From: Schistosoma haematobium
Lineage: Eukaryota; Platyhelminthes; Trematoda; Strigeidida; Schistosomatidae
NCBI RefSeq assembly: GCF_000699445.3
Contig: NC_067195.1
Coordinates: 17,803,287-17,867,286, forward strand
DNA: 64,000 bases
Direction of reading: 5' to 3'
Below, piece by piece: positions 34,061 to 46,551 of this stretch. The position numbers and the translations under genes were made by a program. Under the pieces are notes generated by a model. That model did no database searches and was not told the origin of the DNA. It worked only from the letters and a program-made list of their open reading frames with translations. Positions within the stretch are counted from its first letter, which is position 1. Every line of letters starts with the position of its first letter.

Positions 34061-35310
34061 AACATAAAATAATAAACCAAAGATTTTATTTTATATCATC
34101 TGGTTGTTAATGATGCAACACTGACAGATTAAATAATCAGTGGTAAATCACGACTTTCCAAAATACTCAATTCAAGCGAGAATGTGAGTAAATATCATTC
34201 CAAAAAAACCTATGATGTAAAAAATTTCACACCAATTGCCGTCACTTGAACTTAAAATCCTCCTGTCATAATATAAATGGAAGGAAATTCAAAATTCACT
34301 CATTGCATAAATTGTACTAGAACACGAAGGACTCCACGTGAGAGAAATATGATTTGTGGTAAATAGTGTTTATTACAGTGAACAGCGAAACCATTTGTGA
34401 TATTTAACTCAACACTATATTTTGCTTAGGTTTTACACGGAATCTAGAAACAATAACCATCTAACTCAGTAATTTCATCCCGAAACGATAAATTTAAAAA
34501 CGTCTTTCACGGTTCTGTTTATGACTAATTTCTGTAAGGCATATAGGATTCGAACTAGCCAGCCACCTTGCAGTTTCATCTTATGATGATGATATATACA
34601 TATCTAACACTGGACATATGAACTTGAATGGAAAACCGATGATATCTCTGGATGTTGCTTCCCTGTTCACCAATGTATATTTTACTGAGACTGTTGATTT
34701 TCTATGCCAACAATTACTTGAGAAAAGATTTAAATTTAAATTTAAATTCCAACGTTTGTATTTCACATTGAATCAACATTTCTCATTGTTTACTCTAGTC
34801 AATCATGTGTAACATGTGATGTTTGTTTAACTTTCCAAATAAAGTTAATTTCGGAAAATCTTAACATCAAACAAATAACATTAATTCATTGTGGTGAAGG
34901 CTTTATTGTAATATTTGTTTGCAGTCAATAAATAATGATAAATTTAGGTAGAAAAATACAATATTGAATGTGCTCATTAGTGACTATGTTGAAGATGGAT
35001 TTCCTGAAGTTGTAGTGAGAAGCCGTGACCAGTGAAGTTCAATACATGTCAGGTGGAGAGAGTGAACCACGTGAGACAATGTGTGAAGAGTTGTACAAGA
35101 TCATGGGTCGATCGGAGTTATACGTTGTCACCATCGGATGTCGACTCAGTGGTGTAGATGTTATGTGCCGATGTGGAGAGAGAAGGTCGTGAGTTGGATT
35201 CTGGTGTGCAAGATTGTGGATGCGCATTGTTGATGAGTCCCGTAATAGGATGAAATATCCTTTTATTACTTCTTATTTTCCAATGGTGATCTAGCTTATA
35301 TTGACTCATG
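34060..35310 (+). repeat. Inverted duplication block A (partner at 53158-54445)
   Basis: About 1.25 kb whose reverse complement recurs at 53158-54445 with only scattered single-base differences, by eye about 99% identical. The block holds a PLE fragment, spacer and a SINE-T copy, so more than one element was copied as a unit. Similarity stops abruptly on both sides. Confidence 0.85.
34600..34745 (+). mobile_element. Penelope-like element (PLE) reverse transcriptase fragment
   Basis: Frame from 34618 reads NGKPMISLDVASLFTNVYF and then ETVDFLCQQLLE. The SLDVASLFTNV word is the hallmark first Asp motif of PLE-type reverse transcriptases. After about 40 residues it degenerates into repeated FKFKFK (an AAATTT run). 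Only this motif is left. Confidence 0.75.
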
Positions 35311-35335
35311 ATTTCAACTATAAAATTACTACCAT
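34968..35335 (+). repeat. SINE-T subfamily 2 copy
   Basis: Sense full-length copy: the upstream module from CTCATTAGTGACTATG, a degraded tRNA-like head, a hammerhead region (35216-35270) and the tail to CCATATCCACAAAATC. The core is TTGATGA with GAAA retained; the first C of CTGATGA is lost, so it is probably inactive. Confidence 0.85.
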
Positions 35336-35580
35336 ATCCACAAAATCAGTTATCTTTGGAACCCAAGTTGATCTGATATAGCAACTAGACTCGGGAAATA
35401 ACCGTATACATTTAAGAATTTATTTATCCCATATTTTAAATATTAAAGTAAATTGTAAAATTAGCACTAATTTTTAGCAAATATATGATAATTTTTTATT
35501 GTTACATTTTCATGATAATCATCAGAAATATGTTGTACTCATCGCACATATCACACAAAGTATTATCACATAGAGGGCTA
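35336..35580. other. AT-rich spacer
   Basis: Nothing recognised. Confidence 0.5.
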
Positions 35581-35599
35581 AAAACCTTCTGATAAGGTC

Positions 35600-36420
35600 A
35601 AATACCTCTCGACTCATACATTTAAAGGCTACTGGCATCTCCTTCATTGTTGCATACAATGTCACTCACTGGTAGATTGGTATTTCCTTAATAGGTTTAT
35701 AGACGCCGTCAATTCCTATGATATCTATAAACAGGAAAGTTATGTTCTTTTAATCCCGTGTACAAGAGACACTGCACTGCGGCTGACCTTCTACATCATG
35801 CTACAGCTGTACCCTGCGAAGGTTTCAAAACCACCAATTAAGTTAACACTAAACATGCGGCGACTCGTACTGCAGGTATCCTGTTCAACGATTCGATTTC
35901 CGTTATTTTTGTGAACGAAATCGATTACTACAAAAGCTGCAGCTCTCGACAGCAGTAAAGGAGGAATGCTGTCCGTTCGGTCTTCTGTCAGACGACGGAA
36001 CCATGGGCTTCACTCACGAACAACGAGCAGTCACTCATGTTTATGAGTCATTGACCCTCTGGTTACGGCCAACAATTAGTTCACCGTACGAACATGAACG
36101 AACGATCGACATCCACAACCAATAACTTGCTTAATTTATTATATATAGGTGTTATAACTTGTGGTCTGTGTGCCCTGTTAATTTTTAACGTAACGATACC
36201 GACAATTAAGAAGCAATGAATCATCAACCGGACCAACGACGACGCCCAAAACACGTACGAGCAGTCTAGAGTTCTTATTGATCCTGCTTCCTGCCTAGCC
36301 CAGCCTGTTAAGTCCAGAACTCCAATCTCAGCCTCTGCGATATGAATCATTTATTTCAAATATACTGGGTTTATATACCAACCTGACAGGCCACACCGTA
36401 CCATTAAATAGGAAACAACA
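35600..36420 (-). mobile_element. Remnant of a second LTR retrotransposon (LTR plus leader/gag-like part)
   Basis: A G+C-richer island. Read on the minus strand it has a TATA-like TATATAA (36371-36377) and AATAAA (36350-36355), then ~250 bp, then AATTGTTGGCCGTAACC at about 36076-36092. The last resembles the position of the AATTGG-type primer site of the gypsy element at 13.9 kb. The following leader includes a Cys-containing frame (SFTAVESCSFCSNRF) that could be gag. LTR ends and target duplications were not established; about 36085-36420 is the best guess for the LTR. The 89-codon frame at 36081-36350 is inside it. Confidence 0.45.
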
Positions 36421-37438
36421 TTTGTACAAGCATTAGCCTAATGTGGCTGTGAATGAGGGAGGTAGTAATTAATAGACAGGGCATAATTCAAGAGTGGTAA
36501 ATCGTGTAATAATAGTTCATAGATCAAAATAAAGCTCATAATTAGAGAGACATGAATATGAATAGTTTGGTTATTTAACAATTATAAGATAAAAATATAC
36601 ACATAGTAATGGTCCATAAATGGATCCCAAAAGTTACCATTCATTATGCTTATCGGAACATTACAATAGGATATTTAGAAAAACATACCTCCATTTTAAT
36701 GAACATGTCGTTGGATGCTGACGATGACAATTTGTTATCTGTACACAATTAATACAAAAATCTCTCTCTTTGCGATGTCAGGAAGCTCAACTCGTGTTAA
36801 CTATCGATTGTTTGGTTAACTCTTGTTGGAAATCCAACAGCAACAAATATTTCTCGAAACATTCTTCGCCTCGCTGTTTGATATAGACAAGTTGAATGAC
36901 ATGACTGAGTCAATAAAATTTGTGGAACCCTGCTCCTATGAAGTTAGCAGTTTTTATTCATTTGAAAGCAAGCTCTTGATTGGATTTTGAGGACTAGGTT
37001 CTTGATTGGTCTAAGGATGAGGTAGACATGGGTACTCGAAAATACAATTTCACACCCAGAAAAATTAAATTTCCGCAGGCGATACACTGATATACACCAA
37101 TATATACTAATTTACATGTAAGATTTACAATCATGAAATAATACTTATCGAGTAAGTGCGTTGAATAATCATTGTATGATGTCACAGTGATCATAAAATA
37201 ATATTGAGTCACTGAAAAAAAGGGTTATAATAATCAAAGTAATTAATTGAAAAGGTAAACAGTTGCCACATTGCATAATATGTAAAAAGAATTAACAAAA
37301 GATCTGTATTATAGTAGCTTTGTAGTAATCAAGAGATGGATGTTGAGAATATATAAAATAAAGTAAGTGAAAAAACTCGTAAATCGTTTGAATATTTTTT
37401 AAAAGGAAAGGGTTTAATCGAAGTTCAGGTGAAATCCA
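36421..37438. other. AT-rich spacer
   Basis: Nothing recognised apart from a small TTGTTGGAAATCCAACAGC palindrome near 36825. Confidence 0.5.
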
Positions 37439-37439
37439 C

Positions 37440-37690
37440 TTTCATATGGATGGGTAAGGTAGAAAGAGTGGTAGTACAAACTTCTTTAGGATGCAAAGGT
37501 TAGGTTCGTGAACATGGATTTTGATAGCTTTAGAAATATGCAAAAGACGAACTTGTAAATCGTATGGTAAATTTGATGGAATATGGTGGATGACCTTAAA
37601 AGGTCTATTCAAGTCGACTTGAAATTCTCCGTCCACTAAGTGAATGAGAATAGAACTCTTAATCACTCTTACCTGTTCTTTTCTCAACCA
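37440..37690 (-). mobile_element. PLE fragment, probable end of endonuclease region
   Basis: The minus frame has SSILIHLVDGEFQVDLNRPF, FKVIHHIPSNLPYDLQVRLL and NLCILKKFVLPLFLPYP. The S-I--HL, L---E/K-I and LC-QK--V patterns are like the C-terminal part of PLE proteins after the GIY-YIG core. It lies downstream, on the same strand, of the reverse transcriptase remnant at 38.2-38.9 kb, as expected for one element. Confidence 0.5.
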
Positions 37691-38219
37691 AGACCAATAG
37701 TGTTCTTCTGTTCGATAACAGGCTTACCAAATTTTACATCGCATATAACTGGCTTGATAGGAGCAGTTGAATTGACAAATTTACATGGATGTGGCGGGAA
37801 AGTCTGTCTTGATTGACGATTTTCAGTATTGAGTGGTTGTCGAAGACCGCATTCAGTTTGGCTGCAGTAAATATCTTCTACATCATATTTTACAACCTTT
37901 GAATTACGATTTCCTCAGTGGCGTCATTTAGAAATTTTAATTCTATGAACAGTACATTCTTCGGAAAGGTAGTTACCTTCGGTCCTCGTTTCATGGCATT
38001 CGGGTGTTTGTTAATCAATTTTGATGGATATCTATCCCTACTAAGTAGGTTAAGAATGTTACTTAATTTATCTACAATAATGTCAATAAAGCAAATCATT
38101 CTATCACAATGAGTCAGAATTCTTAATAAGCTTCATTTATATCTGATTGATACAGCTGTATAGAAATGAGTATAATGTCCAACTGTAAACTTTCTGTGTA
38201 TCTATGTTTTTAATGTTTT

Positions 38220-38910
38220 ATCTACTCCTCATGTTATTTGAACGTCTAGAAACGATGTTATTACACTGTTTTTCCTCAAGCGCAAATATAATAGATGAAT
38301 GTTATTAAATATATTGAGTAAACTGTCCTCATGTTCATTTCCTAATACTATGAAGGTATCATCTACATGGCACTAGTAAGATGTTAGATGATTGATTGTC
38401 TTGAAGTGGCTCATTTTCCAGTTTTACAAGAAAAAGGTTAGCCAGAAGAAGCTTTAATGGTGACCTTATGGCTACACCATCTAATCTTCTATAATATTAA
38501 CTCTTGAATGGGAAGTGGGCATTCATCGTGCATCCAAACATTAACTGTTTTATTTCCTATACAATAATTAAGGTTTCTAGATTATTCCACTAGAAATAAA
38601 CAGTTTTCAGTAGGAGAATGTAAGTGAATAAGAAGCATATTATTGAATTTTTTTGATCAGCCGATTTTTTTACACTATCAATAAAGTTAATGGAGTCCTT
38701 GACATAGTGCTTAGCAATTTCTTTGTGCAACAGTTTGAAAATTTGTAGTAACCACTTTGCTATAGTATGATAGACTGAATTATTCATATCTAAAACGGGT
38801 CGAATGGGCAAATGTTCGAAACGTTAACATCTAAAGAAATTATAAACCAAGGCTATGTGCTCTGACAAAAATACATAAAAGTCTGGAAATTAGAGAACAC
38901 TGAATAATTG
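38220..38910 (-). mobile_element. PLE reverse transcriptase remnant
   Basis: The minus strand reads PIRPVLDMNNSVYHTIAKWL, then PLGSPLKLLLANLFLVKLEN and, in another frame, CHVDDTFIVLGNEHEDSLL (an xVDDTF catalytic box). RP-L-M-NS-YH-AKWL, GSPLxxLLANLF and VDDTF occur in this order in PLE reverse transcriptases. Several frameshifts and stops make it non-functional. Pieces to about 37.9 kb probably belong to it. Confidence 0.72.
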
Positions 38911-39239
38911 TTTAAATCAAGCTACGTACATCAAAATAGTATACAATTACAACCAATTCAGCAACTAAACGTAGGATATTCATGCCTCGTATTGAATGTA
39001 TTACATTCGGATCTATGTGTCAAAATGTTATAATACATGCTTTAAATGTTATTCATCCAGTGATATTTATGTATGTTCTGATAAACTGGCTTGGATTTTG
39101 CAACATATTACATTGAACAGCTTTTTTAAAAATCGACTGACTTGTGACATTTTTTGAATATTTCTTGAATACTGTTACAAAACTACTTACTTATTTACTT
39201 TCTTTTGCCTATTACCGAACGTGGAAAAGCATAGACCGT

Positions 39240-39930
39240 CCACTAACATTCTCCATCCAATTCTGTCCTGTGTAATCCTTTCCAGTTCTTTACAATTGCT
39301 ATTCATCTTTTTCATGTTTCATTCCAATTCTCGGTGCAGTGTATTCTTTGGCCTTCAACTACTACGTTTACCTTCGTAATCCCAAGTAAGCGCTTGCCAA
39401 GTGATACAGTTTGATGATTTCCTCAATGTGTGTCCTATCCACTTTCATCGACTTTTCCCAATTTCTTACTCAGATGGAAGCTGATTCGTCTTATCCCATA
39501 GTAGGCTGTTACTGATGGTATCCGACCAATACACACTCAGTATCTTACATAGACAATTGTTTACAATTACTTGTATTTCTTTGATGATGGTTGTAGTAGT
39601 TGCCAAAGTTTCAACTCCGTATAGTAGAACTATCTTGACTTTCGTATTGAAGATTGTGACTTTGATATTGGTTGACAGTTGTTTTGTGTTCCATATGCTC
39701 TTCAAGCGTAGGAATGCTATCCTTACTTTGCCAATCTCACCCTTTACGTCTTTATCAGATACTCCCTATTCATCAACGATGCTGTCCAGGCACTTGCAAG
39801 TTTCCATCTCTTCCAGAGCTTCTCCATCAAGTGTGACTAGGTTGGTGTTGTCCGTGTTGAATTTCAGGATTTCGCTTTTTTCCCTTATGTTTATTAAGTC
39901 CCATTGTTCCATAGGCTTCGGTTTCTGTTT
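39240..39930 (-). mobile_element. RTE-type retrotransposon fragment (inverted twin of 49.6-50.25 kb)
   Basis: The minus frame at 39466-39705 reads IWNTKQLSTNIKVTIFNTK, LYGVETLATTTTIIKEIQ and NNCLCKILSVYWSDTIS. It is identical in these words to the plus-strand fragment at 49781-50020. The identity block is about 39243-39690; beyond 39700 the two copies are only roughly 75-80% alike. The plus-strand frame at 39515-40024 is a shadow of this element. Confidence 0.8.
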
Positions 39931-40497
39931 TAAAAAAAGTAAGTCAACATTAATTTTATTTATAGAACAAATTTTTGTGTATATGAAATCAAATTTATCA
40001 AAAAAAGTATTTTCTTTTCCTTAACAGAACAACATTGTAAACAAGGACATATGTGTATACATAAACAACGTTTCATCATCATATTTGTTATTTAAGAAGC
40101 TTTTAAAATTTTCGCTTAATCAAACATATATCTACTCTTCATGTAAGCGATTTCTATATGCTTACTCTGTTAAATATCTTATGCTCTTTTTATTTATCAA
40201 ACATAAATGACACAAAACTCGTTTAAACTTTAAACTTTCAATTGTCAATATTAGTTTACATAAACAAGTCCAATATATTTTAACAAAATTCAAACTTAAT
40301 TTCATACACATTTATCAAAGAAATTCAGAACCGTAAATTTTCTCGCTTGAACTAATTTGTTTTCTTTTTTCAACACAATCGATAATCAAAATAAATTAGT
40401 TGAGCCAAACGGTTCTTACCAATTTACGAATAATCCACTGAGAAAAGAAATTTGTTATAGTTTACATGAGAAAAGTATTGATAAATTTACTGTGACC
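39931..40497. other. AT-rich spacer
   Basis: Nothing recognised. Confidence 0.5.
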
Positions 40498-40695
40498 CTA
40501 TGGCGTATGCTACTTATGTCGATATATATAACGCCAATCACAAGTGGAATGCCTGGTAGCAGAAGATTGAGAAGATCGAATCATCAGTGAGAGTGGGAAC
40601 AGAGAGTAATTGTGGTGGCAATGAAAGGAAAATGGAGTTTGAGACAATAGATGGAAGATTTGCATATTGATGAAAAAACTCTATAATTTAAACCC
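40498..40695 (+). repeat. R290 repeat, copy 8
   Basis: Sense copy with the 5' palindrome (TATGCTACTTATGTCGATAT), AATGCCTGGTAGCAGAAG, GAGAGTAATTGTGG and GACAATAGATGGAAG. It is truncated before the usual right end. Confidence 0.65.
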
Positions 40696-42980
40696 AAATA
40701 GCCTAATGCCCATATTGTTGAGTGAAAAACATATGGTTGTATCTAGAATTAAATATAAGTTTGACCAATGCTCACAAACAGTGTTTCCACCAACGAATTC
40801 ACTGTGTATGCCAACAAGTAATTACGCAAAATCTGTCTGTTCCAAAATCTCTAATCAGAAAATCAGCAAGGACACTAATATGCATCATTCATAATCAGAA
40901 ATTCAAGTGATTGGAAAATCAGAACGTACTCAAAAAAATCAATTTCAATAACTTCACAACTAGAATATTCGTGGTAGCAAGTTTGTTGTTCAGTGAAATT
41001 AATTTTTGAACGTTTTAGATTCCACACTACTTGATAAACTAATTTGAAGCGTACAGTGAAGAAAATGCAAAAGAATGAGCCCTTGAAAAACTGCTCCCAA
41101 AGTCTTACGTTCTCATTGCTTCGTTTATATTCTAAATAAAATAATCATTTATTAATGGATTTCTTACCAAATATTTAAGTTATTTCTTGATTAAACCGAT
41201 AGTCAATTTAAAAAATCATTTGAATTAAATAACAATTCAAATATTAAATCAAATCAACCGTTTATAACGACAGTTTTAGATATGGCTTCGAAACTCACTG
41301 TCACCGTGTGTGACTCACATGCAGAATAATTAATCGTTTACTCCATCCCATACATTAAATGACCAATTGTAAATTCAAAATATTTGATACTTGGTAAGAT
41401 AATAAACAGTCAGTAAGTTTCAACATATACAAACGGAAAAGCAAGATTCTCCGATACAACACAACGTGCACCAATCAAACCACGCTTGATGGAGAAAATT
41501 TGAAGGATATATTTTTTGATAAAATGTACAGGATCACTTATTAAGAACACAAGGGGATAAATTTAAACGTGAGCTCAATCATACTACAAGGCAATTAAAT
41601 GAAAGAATAGACTACTGACGGAAATTGTCAATAGTCAGCGTTGGCGTGTTAATGTTAACTAGAGAACCATAAACCGACAATAAGTTCTCGCTTATCTTCT
41701 CAAAAATAACAATATGAATGAAGTCGAGCCGTCTGCAAAGTTCAAATTAATCTTAAGAAAAGGAAGATGTAGTAGATAAAGTTAAATTAATATTAGAAGG
41801 ATTATAACAGACGTCATAATTAGAAAAAAACAAACAATTTATTCACTAAACATTAAGTAATGCTCATTTGTTAAACTTTAAGGAAAAACAGGTTTCACCT
41901 ATCATAAATCGAATAGATAAAAACACTTAAAATTTAAACCTGCCTCAATTGTGTTACTCAAATAGTATTATTCAGTATTAATTTTGATTATTTATGATAA
42001 GAATATAAGTTGAGAATTACTGTTATTTTCTAAAAGGAATTGAAATGCATCTAACTGGCTAAGTTTGACATTTTCAACTATTTGGATTAAGTTTGATTGA
42101 CAAAATGAGATTAACTTTTTTTTCTCTTTATAGTGAATTGATTATTGAAGTAAGAAGATGAACTAATGTATAGAAAATTAAAGATAACCGTTATAAATTC
42201 AAATAGTTGGAAAATATATAAGTAAATATATAATGACACTTGGATACAGAATCACCATAAGAAGTATAAGTTTACCTAGATTCGAACAAAAGTAAGGATA
42301 GTTTTCATAATCATATTGTATTAACCAGTTATTTTTTTTTAAATTGATGATCAAAATAAGTTAATATTTTATAATCTCATACAGTGATTCATTATTATTC
42401 ATACGTGCATGAGTATAAACTGACACCAGTTACTACTGACTTAAGTTCAACCCTGACTTAAATGAAATCGAGTATTTGCGCTCATTGTGTACGATCTCGT
42501 GAATGTTTGTGTATACACACCATTAAATACTTGTCCGGTTTATATCATGCTTGTTTATATGAATATCGTACATATATTGAAATAATTAATGAATTAAAAC
42601 AAAAGCTGAAAATGAGTTATTTGGTGACATAAATTAGAATTTGATATGATATACTTTCAATTGGTATTATTTCTAAAGTAAATGACTAAATTATTAATGA
42701 GAGTTTTATTGCATATTCAGTACATTTCAAATAAAACTTTGTGTTTTTCTGTATCAGTGATAAAAAATAGACTAGACTGATTTGTTCCCTGGTAATTGTT
42801 CCTTGACTATACAAAAATATCACGTATCTACTTATCTAATAGCAACAATAATACCTACAAATCATACCATAAGGTTTGTTACAGTAGAATATCCTTAACA
42901 CAAAATGTACAATCAAGCTGCTGGTTCTAAAAGTTATATGGATATTTTTAGTTTATTAAAAACAATGAAGGAAGAGCTGT
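40696..42980. other. AT-rich spacer
   Basis: No gene or named repeat recognised. Overlapping short frames at 40667-40910 lack motifs. Confidence 0.5.
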
Positions 42981-43034
42981 TTGTCTTATTTATGACTCTT
43001 CAGTTAGATATTCATTTTCACAATGAAATACGAA

Positions 43035-43110
43035 TGTATTACCTATCCCTTTAAAATTCAACGCGTTATCGGCTGAGCTAATGAGTTCAAATAGCCATTA
43101 GCCTATGCAA
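43035..43110 (-). repeat. Possible Smα fragment
   Basis: AACGCGTTATCGGCTGAGCTA and AAATAGCCATT resemble the CATCGCGTTATCC...GCTACTG...ATAGCCACT part of Smα at 23190-23225. Short and degenerate. Confidence 0.35.
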
Positions 43111-44460
43111 CGGATATGGTTTTTATATAATTTATGAGGGTTTATATATGTCCGCTATTCGAACTATGGAATGCTAGTGGTCAGTCACTATAAGTGAATG
43201 AGTATCATAAGAGGATTATTTCGGTATAATCATCCAGTCATAAGTATTTAAAACAAATCGCTTATCATATTCCAATTGAGACGGATAGTTTACTTTAAAC
43301 TTATTAAATTAATTTAAACCAACCAACATATTGATAGGTGGATAGAGAAAAAATTACTTATATTACTCACAAAGGCACCAACCACTATTCATAAGCACCG
43401 TAAAGAAAATCCATTATATTTGTTATAAATGAACATAATTAGCCTAACTCCAATGCAAGAAGCGATAGATGGTAGATGGCAATATATTTTATAAAAAGAG
43501 CAAATCGAAATTGATTTTTGTGCATTTTTATTTACACCGATTAAGAATCAGATGAATAAATGAAACTGAGATTAATTTGGCATTAGTTAAGTGATCACCT
43601 AATGTATGAACACAATCCACAATATCATATGATCAAACTGCTATGGCAAACAACTATACATCTAATTTACCGGCTTATGTAATTACTTCTTTGTAATAAA
43701 AAACACTTAAATACATAAATGAGGTTTTGTTGTGGGAAACTTTGTGGCGTCCATTATAAATGTGATGAGAGTTAGAAACATATTTTTTTTCTCCATTTCA
43801 GAAAATGTTATTCATTACATGTGTAAAAACTGAATTTTTAATCACCTTATTCTATCCATTACTCATCCATGAACGACGAATTGCAAAATGGTGATCACGC
43901 CTAGTTTTGCACCTAGTGTAAATAAATTAGTTATAATTAAGTAATTATTCATCCTTATTGGTACAAGAAATTATGGAGACTGTTGAACTTGTGGTTTATT
44001 TTTATTGCAGAATTGTTTTTGTTGAAAAATACTATTGGAAATTAGAAGACTGCGGGCAACTGTTCTGTACGAAACTCGTGAAGGCTACGTGACCCTCTAA
44101 CTACTGATAGGACATCAAACGATTTATATTTCTAAATTTGATCAACTCACGACCATATTTCATTGTCATTTATAATACATGTCCCATATACGATATGGAT
44201 GGAGTCGTTGATGATTATCACGATCATCTGTTCACTGTTTTTAGGCAATGCATCTATTTCAAGTATATCTTACCCAACTTTGTTAACACATTACCAACGA
44301 ACTTACCAGCTGAATTTCTTTCAAACAATTTGAGTGGATAGTTAAAATATGTATTAGTTTAGGTCTAGATATATTAAAGAACTTTGATTCTTATACTAAG
44401 CTCATATACACTAAACCATCATTTAAAAATAATTTTCATCAATATAATACAAGTTGAAAA
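43111..44460. other. AT-rich spacer
   Basis: A 67-codon frame at 44138-44341 (+) shows no recognised domain. Nothing else found. Confidence 0.5.
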
Positions 44461-44464
44461 ACTA

Positions 44465-44950
44465 TTAATACCCAGAAATAATTAGACAGTTTGGTGGTTG
44501 GAGGTTATCAGAACAAAATTTGGAACTGTTTGGTTAGACAGTCTTAGTTGGATGAATATGGAGACCTTCTTTCCTATTGAGGGCAGAGGGGTTTAGCATT
44601 ATGTGAAACGCTTCGGTTACTCACCATTTCTTTATAATTAGAAAAGCCTTTATAAATTATTTTGATATTTTTAATGTCGATTTGATGATTATTGGACATA
44701 GAAAGCGCAGCTATTGCTAATTTAACTTGTAAATTTCACAATTCTACACGATTATCACGTCGAGATCTAACAGGAAGACTCTCCAAAGTACAACGCATCA
44801 CACTCGACAAAACCTAGTCTGTAGACAAAATTCTGTATAGAAGTAGATGGGATCTTATCTTTTATTCTGACTAAAGCTTTTCTTAGTGTTGGTCGTCTTA
44901 AAGAAGGCTTCAGTCCACGTCAAGATCCACTGTATTTCTCCTGTCAAGGT
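44465..44950 (-). mobile_element. PLE GIY-YIG endonuclease remnant
   Basis: The minus strand gives NFVYRL, then CDALYFGES and a following KFTS-ISNS stretch. VYRL--C--CDA-YFGE is the GIY-YIG catalytic signature fused to PLE reverse transcriptases. Further along, in another frame, comes REGLHIHPTKT, matching the E-L-I position after the domain. Stops and shifts make it inactive. Confidence 0.68.
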
Positions 44951-46550
44951 AAATCTATAATATCAATCCAGTATCTTTCATTAAAATTATTATTTATATA
45001 AGGATAGTTTTGTTTTACTATGTTTTTAATAATATTCTTAAGAAAATTATTAAATCGTAGGATGTTTATTGTACCATTTGTTCATTAAGCCTATATTCTG
45101 AAGTGATGATATTGGTTGCTCTTCTGAATAGATTCAGGGCTGGGAAAACTTTTGCACTGAATGGCTGCGGAGAGTTAGAATCAATATACTGATTTAGTAG
45201 TGGTAGTAGTTGTAAAATTAAAAATTGTATTACTGCTAGTAGAAGTACTAGGAAATTAATTATTTATGTTACTAGTATTAGTGTTAGCAGTAATACTAGT
45301 AGTAGTACTATTGGCAGTACTATGAATAATACTAGTATTACTTCTAGTTGTAATGTTAGTAGTAGTAAATATAATAATAGCGTTAGTAGGAGTATTAATT
45401 TTTTATTTGTAGTAAAGTGTCACTCATATATATTAACTGTGAAAATAAATATATTCTTGGAGTATGAAAAATAACATAATTTTAAAACTCAAAATCTAAG
45501 GTATAAGAAAAATTTATTGTGTTGACGTGATCCAGGATCATAAACTGCAATCCATGTTACTTAAGCTCCCCAACCACTGATCACGATTATCACGTGGATC
45601 CTAGCAGTTCAATCTGCACCTGTGAATATGACTTGAACTGAAAGCCAGTAAAGTTATTGACTGATCTTTTTCTCGTACATATATTAGGACCGAGACCATG
45701 AATCGTTTCTGTTTCCGAGTAAATTGGCAGTCTGTAGTTGTTCTACCTACGCTTAATCATTACTCTGTCACAAGATTCAGTTCATAATCTGTGTACGTGA
45801 TACGTCTATCTATATAGTTGTTAAGCTATTCGTTGTTATAAAATATTAAAAGATTTTCTTATATGAGACGCTTTTTATTCTTCTGACCAACGTGCTACTG
45901 CATGTATTGTTGAATAAGTGAATCAAACAATTAGACATATGTAGTGGAGACCTCTTCTCTGAGTTCGGGTCTCTGAATAGAGTTTTCTTGTTATATGAAT
46001 TAGTTTATCAGCGATTGTAAGTGATAAATCAATACTGTCTTTTGATCAAGAACAATGCATTCTTCTTGGGGGTAGTGACTAGTTGGGTCCAAAGTTTTGT
46101 TACTTAACTCTCTTCAAGTCGTGGCTGGATGCAAATGCGTTTTGTTTATTAGTCAGTTGCCTCGCTTGGATCAACGAAATTTTATATCGATTTGGTATGA
46201 AAAAAAGTCACCACGATCATGATAATAAAGTTATTGAACTTGCATTACTTTTCAAATTAAATCGAAACCATTATCCTCTTTAATAGCAATCAATTTTGTC
46301 AAGTAACGTGAATTTATTTGACTCAATGACCTTTTTTCAAATAGATGCGAGTAATGAATTGGGAAAGTCCAGCTAAGTATTACTTCGTTTTTTAATAACA
46401 ACTAATTGCTTCAAGGATAAAATATAAATATATGGGCTGGCCAATTGCAAATTATCTAACATGATTCTTTTTTTACTTGTCCTGAAATCGTATTATTTTA
46501 ATTAAATTGCTTTTATGAACTAAAAATGCTACCTGTTGCTTGATATTAAC
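44951..46550. other. Spacer with a cryptic trinucleotide region
   Basis: 45185-45405 is rich in TAG/ACT/GTA triplets (imperfect period-3 repeat). A 66-codon frame at 46083-46283 (+) is unrecognised. No other feature. Confidence 0.5.
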
Positions 46551-46551
46551 A

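Noticed and set aside
34581..34766. Matching minus- and plus-strand frames at 34.6 and 53.7 kb taken as a duplicated gene.
   Set aside because: They are the antisense of the PLE fragment. The duplication is real but the frames are not genes.
39515..40024. A 169-codon plus-strand frame, among the longest outside the LTR element.
   Set aside because: It is antisense to an RTE reverse transcriptase remnant whose minus-strand translation has recognisable motifs. The open frame is a shadow.
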